The position numbers and the translations under genes are program-made. Below are positions 1-8,433 of a stretch of 64,000 nt of DNA, piece by piece. The notes under the pieces were generated by a model that searched no databases, was not told where the DNA came from, and was given only the letters and a program-made list of their open reading frames with translations. Position 1 is the stretch's first letter. The number at the start of each line of letters is the position of its first letter. Source of the stretch: Flavobacterium phragmitis (GTDB lineage Bacteria; Bacteroidota; Bacteroidia; Flavobacteriales; Flavobacteriaceae); assembly GCF_900112575.1 (NCBI RefSeq), contig NZ_FOMH01000011.1, positions 1 through 64,000 on the forward strand, given 5' to 3'.

Positions 1-18
1 AGACATAAATTTTGAATA

Positions 19-94
19 TCAATTGTAGCGTAGCTCGGTTATCACGTCCCGCCTTAAAGCGGGAAGGCCGCAGGTTCGAATCCTGCCACCCCGA
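19..94 (+). pseudogene. tRNA-like relic (tRNA-Pro-like body, broken acceptor stem)
   Basis: The 3' half looks like a real tRNA. It has a T arm (GCAGG, loop TTCGAAT, CCTGC at 70-86) followed by a 3' acceptor strand CACCCCG and discriminator A94. A D arm with GG is present at 28-46. The 5' acceptor strand at 19-25 (TCAATTG) pairs with CACCCCG at only about two or three positions. The anticodon arm gives either a 6-base loop (CTTAAA) or an 8-base loop (CCTTAAAG), never the normal 7. I read it as a decayed or recombined tRNA, possibly an integration scar. A functional but divergent tRNA is less likely. Confidence 0.5.
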
Positions 95-95
95 C

Positions 96-130
96 AAAAG
101 TCTTTTCAAAAAATGAAAAGACTTTTTTTT
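96..130 (+). terminator. Rho-independent terminator after the tRNA-like relic
   Basis: A 12-bp stem (AAAAGTCTTTTC at 96-107 with GAAAAGACTTTT at 115-126) is followed by a run of T. Its position directly behind the tRNA-like sequence suggests that a functional tRNA was once transcribed here. Confidence 0.8.
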
Positions 131-229
131 GCAATAAACTCAAAATCAACCAACCGGTTATTACACCCCAATTGTATTTATCGAATTAATTCAAAATTAC
201 ATAATCAAATAAACAACTGCATCTAAACA

Positions 230-302
230 TAGCCCGTGGTTTCAACCACAGGGACGCATTATAATACCACAATATGTTTCCCGTGGTTGAAACCACGGGC
301 TA
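230..302. repeat. Paired REP-like palindromes (REPIN-like)
   Basis: Two copies of a roughly 24-base imperfect palindrome with core CCCGTGGTT lie in opposite orientation at 230-254 and 279-302, about 24 bases apart. Each copy folds on itself and the pair can also fold into one long hairpin. This is the layout of REP doublets mobilised by REP-associated tyrosine transposases. No such transposase gene is in the window. Confidence 0.65.
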
Positions 303-325
303 TATTTAAAAAACTATATCTTAAT

Positions 326-2494
326 CTATTTATCCATTTTAATGTAAACAGGATAAGATTCATTATTTGGCAAGACAAACTCTTCATCATAAGGCTGAAT
401 ACCTTCTCCATTATTATATGAAGCCACACGTTTTACACCAGTTGCCGTACTTCCTCCTGTACTGTTTATTACATTTTGAATATTTCCAGACCCAGCAAAG
501 CGGGTAATACACATTTTTTCCAACTTTACATTTGGACTATTAGGCGCTTCAAAACCATTTTTCTTATTTACTTTTCCATCAGTTCCTGTAAAAACTGCAT
601 AAGATCCCATGCCAATACTATGATGTTCCTTTACTCCATTAGCAACTTTGAATGCGGCATAACCATCAACCTTACCTCCTTGACTGCTCCAACTCGCCTG
701 ATTTGGCGCATCGTATGGCGGTTCGTTCTGGAAGAAAAAAGTTCTGCCACGCTCTCCCATCCACAAAACTTCATATTCCTGATAATGTTCTGTGAATAAC
801 CCGTAAAGCGTTACATCATTGCCAGTAACTATAAGTCCGTTTTTACATCTATCTCTTGTCCAGCGTAAGTCTCCACCTTTTTGCGAACCATGATCGGCAC
901 GCCATAACCAAAAGTGATCGCCAACCACATTGTTACTATTTAGCTGCATCGAAACCTGAATCTGAATATTTTTAGATTGAACGCCACCAACTCTGCAAGT
1001 AATATCCGAAAGCAATAAAGGATCTTCCGAATGATATGCTTTTGTCTCTTCATTGCCAACTCTAACCTGATACGTTGTACTATTCAACGAATCCATAAGA
1101 AGTCCAGCAATAACAATCCCATCTTTATCATCTGCATAAATACATCCCCAACTATTTTTTTCTGTAGGTTCCAATGTTACTGAAGCAATACCTGCTCCTA
1201 AAAGAATCGCATCTTTTCTATTTACCTGAATAGGAGCATTCAATGCATAATGTCCCGGAGTAAAAAATATATTTCTTCCTGATTTTAATGCCGCATTAAT
1301 TTCAACGTCTGTATCTCCTTCTTTAGTAACATACCAATTCGTAAGCAAATCTTGAATCTCACCTTTTCCAATATCAGTTGACGACCAAGAAACTCCCACT
1401 CTATCTTTTTGCCATTCTGGAACAAATATTTTATATTCCCCATCATCATCTAAAAAAAGAAAAGGTTTTTCTCTAATAATTGGCGTTGTCGAAATCGGAG
1501 AATTCACATCATCAGCTTGTGGCGGGTTAACACAGCCCTGCCAAACCATATTATACGAACCGCCCATCGCTCCAGAACCCGAAGGAAAAACAGCATTTCT
1601 AGTATACCATTGCTGCTGTCCTCCCCAATTTGGTCTTGACGAGGTATAATGTGTATCGGCAATAAAACCGCCACTTCCCCAAAAATTGGTGTTTCCAATG
1701 TCTGAAATATATTTCGAAGTACTTTCAAGCAACATTCTTCTAGCGCTTGTTGACTGAGAAACCGTCCAAGCAAAATCACGCATTACGGTAATATTTTCCA
1801 TAGATCGCCAAAAAGTACAAGTAGCGTTTGCGCCATCGGAAAGATGAGGTCTGGTAAAAACAGAACCTAATTTAACAGCTGAAGGAACTTTGCCCAAACC
1901 TCCAATATGAGAATAAAACCCTAATTCTATTGAATTCGACTCGGCAGATGATGCAGAACCGGATCCTCCTGAGTCATAAGTCTGTCCATTAACATTTGGC
2001 TTAAAATAATAAGCTTGTCGTTTTGTTGTCCATTCGCCATTTGCACCGCCTAAACCGATAGTTTCAAATTGTGCATTAATATCATTTCTGGCTGTTTCTG
2101 CTTTTTCATATTTCCTATCATAGAAATACATATTGTCACCAAAAATTTGATTCTCTAACGAAATTATAACTGTTACATCGTTACGGGTAACTTTATAATA
2201 GTTCTCGTATTTGTTTTTATTAGGTTTAGAATCTGTAAATGTTAGCTTTGAAGTGGAACCTACTTGTACAAATTCAGATGCCAGACGACTTCCACCTCTT
2301 GAAATAATATAATTTCCTGAAGAGCCAAATGCTGACCATGACAATGTTGTATTGTGTTTCTTTTTATTATAAACGATTTTGCGTTCTATACTTTCCTGTT
2401 GTGTTTTTTTATCAGATAAACAGACCGTTTCAAAACTGCAGAGAGTGAGCATAAATGCAAATGCAATAAACACTGAGGTCGATTTTTTGATCAT
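326..2494 (-). CDS. Secreted right-handed beta-helix protein (pectate-lyase/GH55-like fold), function unknown
   Basis: The 722-residue protein starts with a signal peptide (MIKKSTSVFIAFAFMLTLC), so it is exported. Residues about 35-115 resemble a fibronectin-III-like module. From about residue 380 onward, short turns such as GRNIFFTPGHY and KDAILLGAGIASVTL are typical of parallel beta-helix proteins acting on polysaccharides. The middle, rich in Trp and Gly, resembles secreted actinobacterial proteins mislabelled adenylyl cyclase. No catalytic residues can be assigned with confidence. The gene stands alone, 3' of the REP pair and tRNA relic and divergent from parA, and no sugar-utilisation genes adjoin it. 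A carbohydrate-binding or lyase role is inference. Confidence 0.75.
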   Translation of the reverse strand: MIKKSTSVFIAFAFMLTLCSFETVCLSDKKTQQESIERKIVYNKKKHNTTLSWSAFGSSGNYIISRGGSRLASEFVQVGSTSKLTFTDSKPNKNKYENYYKVTRNDVTVIISLENQIFGDNMYFYDRKYEKAETARNDINAQFETIGLGGANGEWTTKRQAYYFKPNVNGQTYDSGGSGSASSAESNSIELGFYSHIGGLGKVPSAVKLGSVFTRPHLSDGANATCTFWRSMENITVMRDFAWTVSQSTSARRMLLESTSKYISDIGNTNFWGSGGFIADTHYTSSRPNWGGQQQWYTRNAVFPSGSGAMGGSYNMVWQGCVNPPQADDVNSPISTTPIIREKPFLFLDDDGEYKIFVPEWQKDRVGVSWSSTDIGKGEIQDLLTNWYVTKEGDTDVEINAALKSGRNIFFTPGHYALNAPIQVNRKDAILLGAGIASVTLEPTEKNSWGCIYADDKDGIVIAGLLMDSLNSTTYQVRVGNEETKAYHSEDPLLLSDITCRVGGVQSKNIQIQVSMQLNSNNVVGDHFWLWRADHGSQKGGDLRWTRDRCKNGLIVTGNDVTLYGLFTEHYQEYEVLWMGERGRTFFFQNEPPYDAPNQASWSSQGGKVDGYAAFKVANGVKEHHSIGMGSYAVFTGTDGKVNKKNGFEAPNSPNVKLEKMCITRFAGSGNIQNVINSTGGSTATGVKRVASYNNGEGIQPYDEEFVLPNNESYPVYIKMDK

Positions 2495-3047
2495 AAATAT
2501 TCATTTTGGGTTTGACAGTAATACGTTTTTCTAAAAAGCCAAAATACCAATAATCATGAATCTAAAAGTCCGTTTTTGGTTCCAATTTTCCCATCAAAAA
2601 CTATACAAAAAGGAACTATTTATGCCTTAACAACAAAAGCAAACCATATTCAACATATTCCATTCGTCTCCAATGAGCATTTTAATTTCTGTCATTCCTA
2701 AATAATCCAAAAAAATACTTTTTGAAAATTGACAAATCTAGATGAACACAAATTCTTTCAAAAGCAATTCTTTTTTCATTAGACATCAAATAATAAAAAA
2801 AGACATGAAAATCTAAAACCAAAAAATCAATTAAAAAAACCGCTCAAATTTCACAAACTTGCCAAAACTGACAAAAAGCCATAGATAAACAGTAAGAATC
2901 ATCGTTAATAATTACTATTGAAAACAAAATAAATATCTGTAAACACCCACCATACAACGGATAACCAAACTTTCTTAAATGTTAACAAAATAGATTTTCA
3001 AAAACCATAAATAATTGTATTTTTACGGTTCAAAATTCAGAAAATAA
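2495..3047. other. AT-rich intergenic region between the beta-helix gene and parA
   Basis: About 550 bases hold no supportable ORF and no clear hairpin. It must contain the divergent promoters of the beta-helix gene and parA. A near-match to the -7 box (TATTTTTA) lies about 30 bases before parA, but the final G is missing and no TTG sits at the right spacing, so no promoter is called. No palindromic parS-like site (TGTTTCACGTGAAACA type) was noticed here. Confidence 0.5.
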
Positions 3048-3815
3048 ATGGGCAAAATCATTGCTATTGCTAATCAAAAAGGAGGCGTTGGAAAGACTAC
3101 TACATCAGTAAATCTTGCAGCCGCATTAGGTGTTCTAGAAAAAAAAGTATTATTAATTGATGCTGATCCTCAAGCCAATGCCACATCTGGTCTTGGAATT
3201 GATGTAGAAACAGTTGAAACTGGTACTTATCAAATTCTTGAGCATACTGTAACACCAAAAGAAGCCATTTTAAAATGTACAGCGCCAAACGTAGATGTGA
3301 TTCCTGCTCACATTGACCTTGTTGCGATCGAAATTGAATTGGTTGACAAAGAAAACCGCGAGTATATGCTTAAAAAAGCATTAGAAGAGGCAAAACAAGA
3401 ATATGATTATATCATTATTGACTGTGCGCCATCTCTAGGTTTGTTAACCCTGAATGCCTTAACAGCATCAGATTCAGTAGTCATTCCTATTCAGTGTGAA
3501 TATTTTGCACTTGAAGGATTAGGAAAATTATTGAACACTATTAAGAGTATTCAAAAAATACATAACCCTGATCTTGACATCGAAGGTTTGTTATTAACTA
3601 TGTACGATTCAAGATTACGTTTATCTAATCAGGTTGTTGAAGAGGTTCAAAAACACTTTAACGATATGGTTTTTGACACTGTAATTCAGCGAAATGTAAA
3701 ACTAAGTGAAGCTCCAAGTTTTGGCGAAAGCATCATTAACTATGATGCAACCAGTAAAGGTGCTGTAAACTATATTCATTTAGCTCAAGAGATTATAAAG
3801 AAAAACAGCAAATAG
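3048..3815 (+). CDS. parA: ParA/Soj family chromosome-partitioning ATPase
   Basis: This deviant Walker ATPase dimerises on DNA with ATP and is stimulated by ParB to move chromosome origins. Visible motifs are the Walker A (KGGVGKTTT, residues 11-19), the A' box DADPQAN near residue 40, and the Walker B-like DYIIIDCAPSLG near 120. The length of 255 residues matches chromosomal ParA/Soj rather than longer plasmid forms. It is five bases upstream of parB and heads the parA-parB-DUF5683-dapB-lepB run. ATG start directly before MGKIIAIANQKGG. Confidence 0.96.
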   Translation: MGKIIAIANQKGGVGKTTTSVNLAAALGVLEKKVLLIDADPQANATSGLGIDVETVETGTYQILEHTVTPKEAILKCTAPNVDVIPAHIDLVAIEIELVDKENREYMLKKALEEAKQEYDYIIIDCAPSLGLLTLNALTASDSVVIPIQCEYFALEGLGKLLNTIKSIQKIHNPDLDIEGLLLTMYDSRLRLSNQVVEEVQKHFNDMVFDTVIQRNVKLSEAPSFGESIINYDATSKGAVNYIHLAQEIIKKNSK

Positions 3816-3820
3816 TTTTT

Positions 3821-4723
3821 ATGACAAAAGTAATTAAAAAACAAGCCTTAGGAAGAGGATTATCAGCACTATTAAAAGATCCTGAAAACGACATCCAATC
3901 AGTAGAAGACAAAAATGCTGATAAGGTTGTTGGAAATATCATTGAACTTGAGATAGATGCGATTGAAATAAATCCATTTCAGCCTAGAAGCAATTTTAAT
4001 GAAGAATCTTTACGCGAATTAGCCACCTCTATCAAAGAACTTGGTGTAATTCAACCTATTACTGTTCGTAAATTAGATTTCAATAAATATCAGTTAATCT
4101 CTGGAGAACGCCGTCTTCGTGCTTCTAAATTAGTAGGCTTAACAACTGTTCCTGCTTATATTAGAATTGCAAACGACAACGAATCATTGGTTATGGCCTT
4201 GGTTGAAAACATTCAGCGTCATGACTTAGATCCAATTGAGATTGCACTTTCATACCAGCGTTTGATTGACGAAATTCAATTAACTCAGGAGCAAATGAGT
4301 GAAAGAGTTGGAAAAAAACGTTCAACAATTGCAAACTATCTGCGTCTTTTAAAACTAGACCCGATTATTCAAACTGGAATTCGTGACGGTTTTATCAGCA
4401 TGGGACACGGTCGTGCTATTATTAATATTGATGACCTAGAAGCTCAGACAGATATTTACCAAAAAATCGTAAGCCAAAACCTTTCGGTTCGTGAGACCGA
4501 AGCTTTGGTGAAAAATTACCACGAAGGTGTTCCAGCAAAAGCAGAAGGAAAACCAAAAGCCGATTCTGCATTTATCGTTAGAGAAACACAAAAAAATACT
4601 TTCAACGATTACTTTGGTTCGAAAGTTGATATAAAAGTCGCTGGTAACGGAAAAGGAAAAATTACAATTCCATTTAATTCTGAAGCTGACTTTAACAGAA
4701 TTATAAAATTAATAAACGGATAG
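3821..4723 (+). CDS. parB: ParB/Spo0J family chromosome-partitioning protein
   Basis: ParB binds parS, spreads as a CTP-dependent clamp and activates ParA. Conserved boxes are GRGLSAL (11-17), NPFQPR (51-56), GERRLRA (95-101, nucleotide-binding) and ENIQRHDL (129-136). A helix-turn-helix follows around 150-185 and a dimerisation tail closes the 300 residues, the usual chromosomal length. Its stop codon TAG shares its last base with the GTG start of the next gene, so translation is likely coupled. Confidence 0.95.
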   Translation: MTKVIKKQALGRGLSALLKDPENDIQSVEDKNADKVVGNIIELEIDAIEINPFQPRSNFNEESLRELATSIKELGVIQPITVRKLDFNKYQLISGERRLRASKLVGLTTVPAYIRIANDNESLVMALVENIQRHDLDPIEIALSYQRLIDEIQLTQEQMSERVGKKRSTIANYLRLLKLDPIIQTGIRDGFISMGHGRAIINIDDLEAQTDIYQKIVSQNLSVRETEALVKNYHEGVPAKAEGKPKADSAFIVRETQKNTFNDYFGSKVDIKVAGNGKGKITIPFNSEADFNRIIKLING

Positions 4724-5283
4724 TGAATAAAATTGTCCCCATCGGTCTATTGTTCTTTCTAACAGGAACCGTTTCTCTTTTTGCCCAGGCAAAAAAAGAC
4801 ACGGTTTTGGTCGTAAAAGACACTACTGCATTACAAGAAATAGACCCGCTTACACCAGCAAAAGCAGCCTTTTATTCTGCTATTTTACCTGGCCTAGGTC
4901 AAGCATACAATAAAAAATACTGGAAAATTCCATTAGTTTATGGAGCAATTGGAACCAGTTTATATTTCTACATAGACAACAACAATAAATACCGTGATTA
5001 TCGTAATGCCTACAAACGAAGGTTAGAAGGTTACAATGACGATAATTATCAATTTCTAGACGATAGTCGATTAATTGCCGGCCAAAAATTCTATCAAAGA
5101 AACAGAGACTTATCTGCTTTGTTTGTTGTTGGTTTTTATGTTCTTAACATAATAGACGCCAATGTTGATGCCGCTTTGATTCAGTTTAACGTAAACGAAA
5201 GACTATCAATGCGCCCAGAAATTTACCCAGCCGATGTAACATTTAAACCAAACGTTGGACTAACCTTTAATTACAAGTTTTAA
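4723..5283 (+). CDS. DUF5683 domain protein, exported/membrane
   Basis: A 186-residue protein with an N-terminal signal peptide (LLFFLTGTVSLFAQ). A hydrophobic core, PGLGQAYNKKYWKIPLVYG, typical of DUF5683, follows, and a charged RDYRNAYKRRL segment comes after it. The C-terminal half has one more hydrophobic helix and a beta-rich end. It starts with GTG overlapping the parB stop by one base. The domain is common in Bacteroidota at this position between parB and dapB; its function is unknown. An envelope role is inferred from the signal peptide only. Confidence 0.88.
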   Translation: MNKIVPIGLLFFLTGTVSLFAQAKKDTVLVVKDTTALQEIDPLTPAKAAFYSAILPGLGQAYNKKYWKIPLVYGAIGTSLYFYIDNNNKYRDYRNAYKRRLEGYNDDNYQFLDDSRLIAGQKFYQRNRDLSALFVVGFYVLNIIDANVDAALIQFNVNERLSMRPEIYPADVTFKPNVGLTFNYKF

Positions 5284-5326
5284 TAGATTCATTTCTATTT
5301 AAAAAATCAAAAAAAATATAATCATA

Positions 5327-6028
5327 ATGAAAATTGCGCTTTTAGGATACGGAAAAATGGGTAAAGTAATCGAAAGAATTGCTTTAGAAAGAGGTCATGA
5401 AATAGTTTTAAAAAAGGATGAATTTAACACTTACGACGGACTTTCAACAGCCGATGTTGCCATAGATTTCAGTGTTCCATCAGCAGCCGTAAGCAACATC
5501 TCTGCCGCTTTCAATGCCAATGTTCCTGTTGTTTCTGGAACAACTGGATGGTTAGAACATTATGACGAAATGATTGCACTGTGCAACGAGAAAAAAGGTG
5601 GTTTTATCTCTAGTTCAAACTTTAGCTTAGGCGTAAATATTTTCTTCGAATTGAATGAATATTTAGCCAAAATCATGAGACAATTTGATTCTTATAAAGT
5701 TTCAATGGAAGAAATTCACCACATTCACAAATTAGATGCGCCAAGCGGTACAGCAATTTCTCTTGCTCAAGGCGTTATTGAAAACAGTAATTATGCTGAA
5801 TGGACTTTAGAAGAAGCAAAAAACAATCAAATTCACATTGAAGCTAAAAGAATTGGAGAAGTTCCAGGCACTCATACTGTAAATTACGATTCTCCTATAG
5901 ACAGCATAGAGATAAAACATACGGCGCATAACCGTGAAGGTTTTGCCCTTGGTGCCGTCATCGCTGCAGAATGGCTTGCAGGGAAGCAAGGAATTTTCAG
6001 CATGAAAGACGTTTTAAACTTACAATAA
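5327..6028 (+). CDS. dapB: 4-hydroxy-tetrahydrodipicolinate reductase
   Basis: DapB reduces 4-hydroxy-tetrahydrodipicolinate with NAD(P)H in the diaminopimelate/lysine pathway, feeding peptidoglycan and lysine synthesis in the cytoplasm. The Rossmann loop GYGKMGK sits at residues 7-13. The catalytic and substrate-binding segment EEIHHIHKLDAPSGTA is near residues 128-143. The protein has 233 residues, slightly shorter than the roughly 270 of Escherichia coli, which is normal for Bacteroidota. It lies 43 bases after the DUF5683 gene and 63 before lepB, probably in one operon. Confidence 0.95.
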   Translation: MKIALLGYGKMGKVIERIALERGHEIVLKKDEFNTYDGLSTADVAIDFSVPSAAVSNISAAFNANVPVVSGTTGWLEHYDEMIALCNEKKGGFISSSNFSLGVNIFFELNEYLAKIMRQFDSYKVSMEEIHHIHKLDAPSGTAISLAQGVIENSNYAEWTLEEAKNNQIHIEAKRIGEVPGTHTVNYDSPIDSIEIKHTAHNREGFALGAVIAAEWLAGKQGIFSMKDVLNLQ

Positions 6029-6091
6029 ACTGACAAGATTCGGAATCAGCAGAAAAAAGATTTTGAATTTAAAATTTAAAAATACATTATT

Positions 6092-7645
6092 ATGACACTT
6101 TACTCTTGGTTCGTATTTTTCTTAGCAGTACAGATCATTCATTTTCTTGGCACATGGAAACTGTATCAGGCAGCGGGAAGAAAAAGCTGGGAAGCAGCAG
6201 TTCCGGTATACAATTCCATTGTTTTAATGAAGATCATCGGACGCCCTACTTGGTGGACGTTGCTTCTTTTTATTCCGATTATCAACTTGATTATGTTTCC
6301 AGTTGTTTGGGTAGAAACCTTAAGAACATTTGGTAAAAAATCTACTTTAGATACTATTTTAGGGCTTTTCACTTTAGGATTTTATATCTACTATGTAAAT
6401 TACACTCAAAAACTAGAGTATCATAAGGATCGTAAATTAACTCCTGAAAACAAAACAGCAGACACAATCAGTTCGTTGCTTTTTGCCATTATTGTGGCTA
6501 CTTTAGTACACACTTATGTAGTACAGCCTTACACCATTCCAACATCATCTTTAGAAAAATCTTTATTAATTGGTGATTTTTTGTTTGTGAGCAAAATAAA
6601 CTACGGCCCAAGAGTTCCAATGACAACGGTAGCATTACCAATGGTTCACGACTCTATTCCATTAACTAAGAGCAAATCTTATTTAAGCTGGCCGCAATTA
6701 CCTTATTTTAGACTTCCTGCCATTCAAAAAATAAAGCGATGCGATATTGTCGTTTTCAACTGGCCAGTCGATACAGTTCACTATTTCTTTGAACCAAAAG
6801 GAAGACCAGGCGTTATCAAACCTATTGATAAAAAATCAAACTATGTTAAGAGATGCGTTGGTATTCCTGGAGACAGTTTATCCATCAAAGATGGTTTTGT
6901 ATTTATTAATGGAAAAAAATTAGTTCTTCCAGAAAGAGCCAAACCACAATATTCTTACTCTGTAGCATTGGACGGAAAAACACCAATTGATTTTGAAAAA
7001 TTATTTAAAGAATTAGACATCACAGATCCTGCAGGTTTTACATCTGAAAAAAGAGACACTCTTTACCTAGGTTCTTTAACAGAAGCAGGTGCAGAAAGAT
7101 TTAAAAATACTCCGGGTGTAACTGCGGTAATTCGCAAAATTGACAGAACGAACGACAATAGAATTTTCCCGCACATCAACAAATGGAGCCAGGATAATAT
7201 GGGTCCAATCTATATTCCTGAAGCTGGAAAAACTGTTGCTTTAAACAACGAGTCGCTTCCATTTTACAAAGAAATAATCACAAATTACGAAGGAAATAAA
7301 TTAGAGTTACAAGGTTCTAAATTTTTAATCAATGGAAAACCTGCAACTACTTATACTTTCAAACAAAATTATTACTGGATGATGGGAGACAACCGTCACA
7401 ACTCCGAAGACAGCCGTTATTGGGGTTATGTTCCAGAAAATCATATTGTTGGAAAACCAGTATTCATTTGGATGAGCTGGGATACCAACGGAAAAGGAAT
7501 CAACAAAATTCGCTGGAGCAGAGTTTTCACTACTGTTGATGGCGAAGGTCAGCCACAATCTTACTTTAAATATTTCCTAATTGCTCTTGCCTTATATTTC
7601 GTTGGAGATTTTGTCTGGAGAAAAAAAAGAGAAAATAAAGCATAA
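6092..7645 (+). CDS. lepB: Signal peptidase I, long Bacteroidota form with N-terminal DUF5684-like membrane domain
   Basis: LepB removes signal peptides from exported proteins at the inner membrane. The first about 105 residues form an extra multi-helix membrane domain (DUF5684-like). Another transmembrane segment (SLLFAIIVATLVHTYVV) leads into the S26 catalytic domain. The nucleophile is the second Ser of IPTSSLEKS (about Ser153) and the general base is Lys253 in YVKRCVGIPGD. Near the C-terminus is the conserved MMGDNRHNSEDSRYWG. A long insertion (about 275-400) separates the last boxes and makes the protein 517 residues, against about 320 in E. coli. It follows dapB. Confidence 0.94.
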   Translation: MTLYSWFVFFLAVQIIHFLGTWKLYQAAGRKSWEAAVPVYNSIVLMKIIGRPTWWTLLLFIPIINLIMFPVVWVETLRTFGKKSTLDTILGLFTLGFYIYYVNYTQKLEYHKDRKLTPENKTADTISSLLFAIIVATLVHTYVVQPYTIPTSSLEKSLLIGDFLFVSKINYGPRVPMTTVALPMVHDSIPLTKSKSYLSWPQLPYFRLPAIQKIKRCDIVVFNWPVDTVHYFFEPKGRPGVIKPIDKKSNYVKRCVGIPGDSLSIKDGFVFINGKKLVLPERAKPQYSYSVALDGKTPIDFEKLFKELDITDPAGFTSEKRDTLYLGSLTEAGAERFKNTPGVTAVIRKIDRTNDNRIFPHINKWSQDNMGPIYIPEAGKTVALNNESLPFYKEIITNYEGNKLELQGSKFLINGKPATTYTFKQNYYWMMGDNRHNSEDSRYWGYVPENHIVGKPVFIWMSWDTNGKGINKIRWSRVFTTVDGEGQPQSYFKYFLIALALYFVGDFVWRKKRENKA

Positions 7646-7669
7646 TTAAAAAAAAAGTTATTTTTGTCT

Positions 7670-7715
7670 CAGGTTTCAAGTTTCAAGTTCTACAAAACTT
7701 GAAACTTGAAACCTG
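7670..7715. repeat. Perfect 20-bp inverted repeat built from GTTTCAA heptamers
   Basis: Arms at 7670-7689 and 7696-7715 are exact reverse complements with a 6-base loop, formed by repeats of the word GTTTCAA. It can act as a terminator for lepB. A related pair occurs at 41507-41606, and single copies of the word lie at 31129-31160. The repeat creates an artificial TTG start upstream of the WbqC-like gene. Confidence 0.8.
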
Positions 7716-7741
7716 AAACTTTTAAACAAAGAACGACAAAC

Positions 7742-8356
7742 ATGAATTCCTTACTACTTCCTACTTATTTCCCTTCTATTAGTCATTTTGCTGTAATTGC
7801 GCAATCTGACAAGATTACTTTTGAAATGGAAGATAATTTTCAGAAACAGACTAATAGAAACCGAACTTATATCTATAGTCCAAACGGAATTCAATTACTA
7901 AATATACCTGTTAAACATTCAAAAGCAACACATCAAAAAACAAAAGACATTTTGATTGAAAATGAATTTGACTGGCAGAAACAGCATTTCAAGTCTTTAG
8001 AAGCCGCTTACAGAAGCTCTCCGTTCTTCGAGTACTTTGAAGATGATATCGTTCCGATTTTCGAGAAAAAACATTCTTTTTTAATGGATTTGAATTTCGA
8101 AGTTTTAGACATTGTATCAAAATGTCTTCGCATGAAATTTGAATTCGGAAAAACAACTGAATATTTTCACGAAACACCAGATTTTACTGATTTTAGATAT
8201 TTGGCAAACGGAAAAAAAGACACTAATGCTTTCGAAAAATACACTCAGGTTTTTGATGACAAACATGGCTTTATCAATAACTTAAGCGTTTTGGATTTGC
8301 TTTTTAACGAAGGGAAATTTGCGACAGATTATTTAAAAACTCAGAAGATAATATAA
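7742..8356 (+). CDS. WbqC-like family protein
   Basis: A 204-residue protein resembling the WbqC family: early PTYFPSISHF, then a basic NRTYIYSPNGIQLLNIPVK stretch and the family-like KHSFLMDLNFEVLDIVSK. WbqC proteins are tied to surface glycan synthesis, but the reaction is not established here. The first ATG at 7742 was chosen; a TTG at 7706 lies inside the inverted repeat and would add 12 residues unlike the family. It is the last gene of the parA-lepB strand run and converges with the next minus-strand operon. Confidence 0.85.
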   Translation: MNSLLLPTYFPSISHFAVIAQSDKITFEMEDNFQKQTNRNRTYIYSPNGIQLLNIPVKHSKATHQKTKDILIENEFDWQKQHFKSLEAAYRSSPFFEYFEDDIVPIFEKKHSFLMDLNFEVLDIVSKCLRMKFEFGKTTEYFHETPDFTDFRYLANGKKDTNAFEKYTQVFDDKHGFINNLSVLDLLFNEGKFATDYLKTQKII

Positions 8357-8428
8357 GTTAAAAGTTATTGGTTTATGCGTTATAGGCTTCCTTAACTTCC
8401 AACACCTAACTTTTAACATATAACTTCA
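8357..8428. repeat. Inverted repeat between convergent genes
   Basis: AAGTTAAAAGTTA just after the WbqC-like stop is mirrored by CTAACTTTTAACATATAACTT near 8409-8427. The hairpin sits between two convergent genes and probably ends transcription from one or both sides, although no long T-run follows. Confidence 0.5.
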
Positions 8429-8433
8429 CACCA

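Noticed and set aside
19..94. Functional tRNA-Pro or tRNA-Leu(TAA)
   Set aside because: The acceptor stem does not pair, the anticodon loop cannot be 7 bases, and a type II variable arm needed for tRNA-Leu is missing.
476..799. 107-codon plus-strand ORF
   Set aside because: It lies fully antisense to the beta-helix gene and its translation shows no domain or start signal.
3000..5300. parS site near parAB
   Set aside because: No sequence close to TGTTTCACGTGAAACA was noticed in this region; it may lie outside the window.
7670..7715. GTTTCAA repeats as a CRISPR-like array
   Set aside because: Heptamers are in mirror-image arms of a single hairpin, with no unique spacers and no cas genes nearby.
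7706..7744. TTG start giving a longer WbqC-like protein
   Set aside because: The start falls in the inverted repeat and adds residues that do not match the family; the ATG at 7742 fits.
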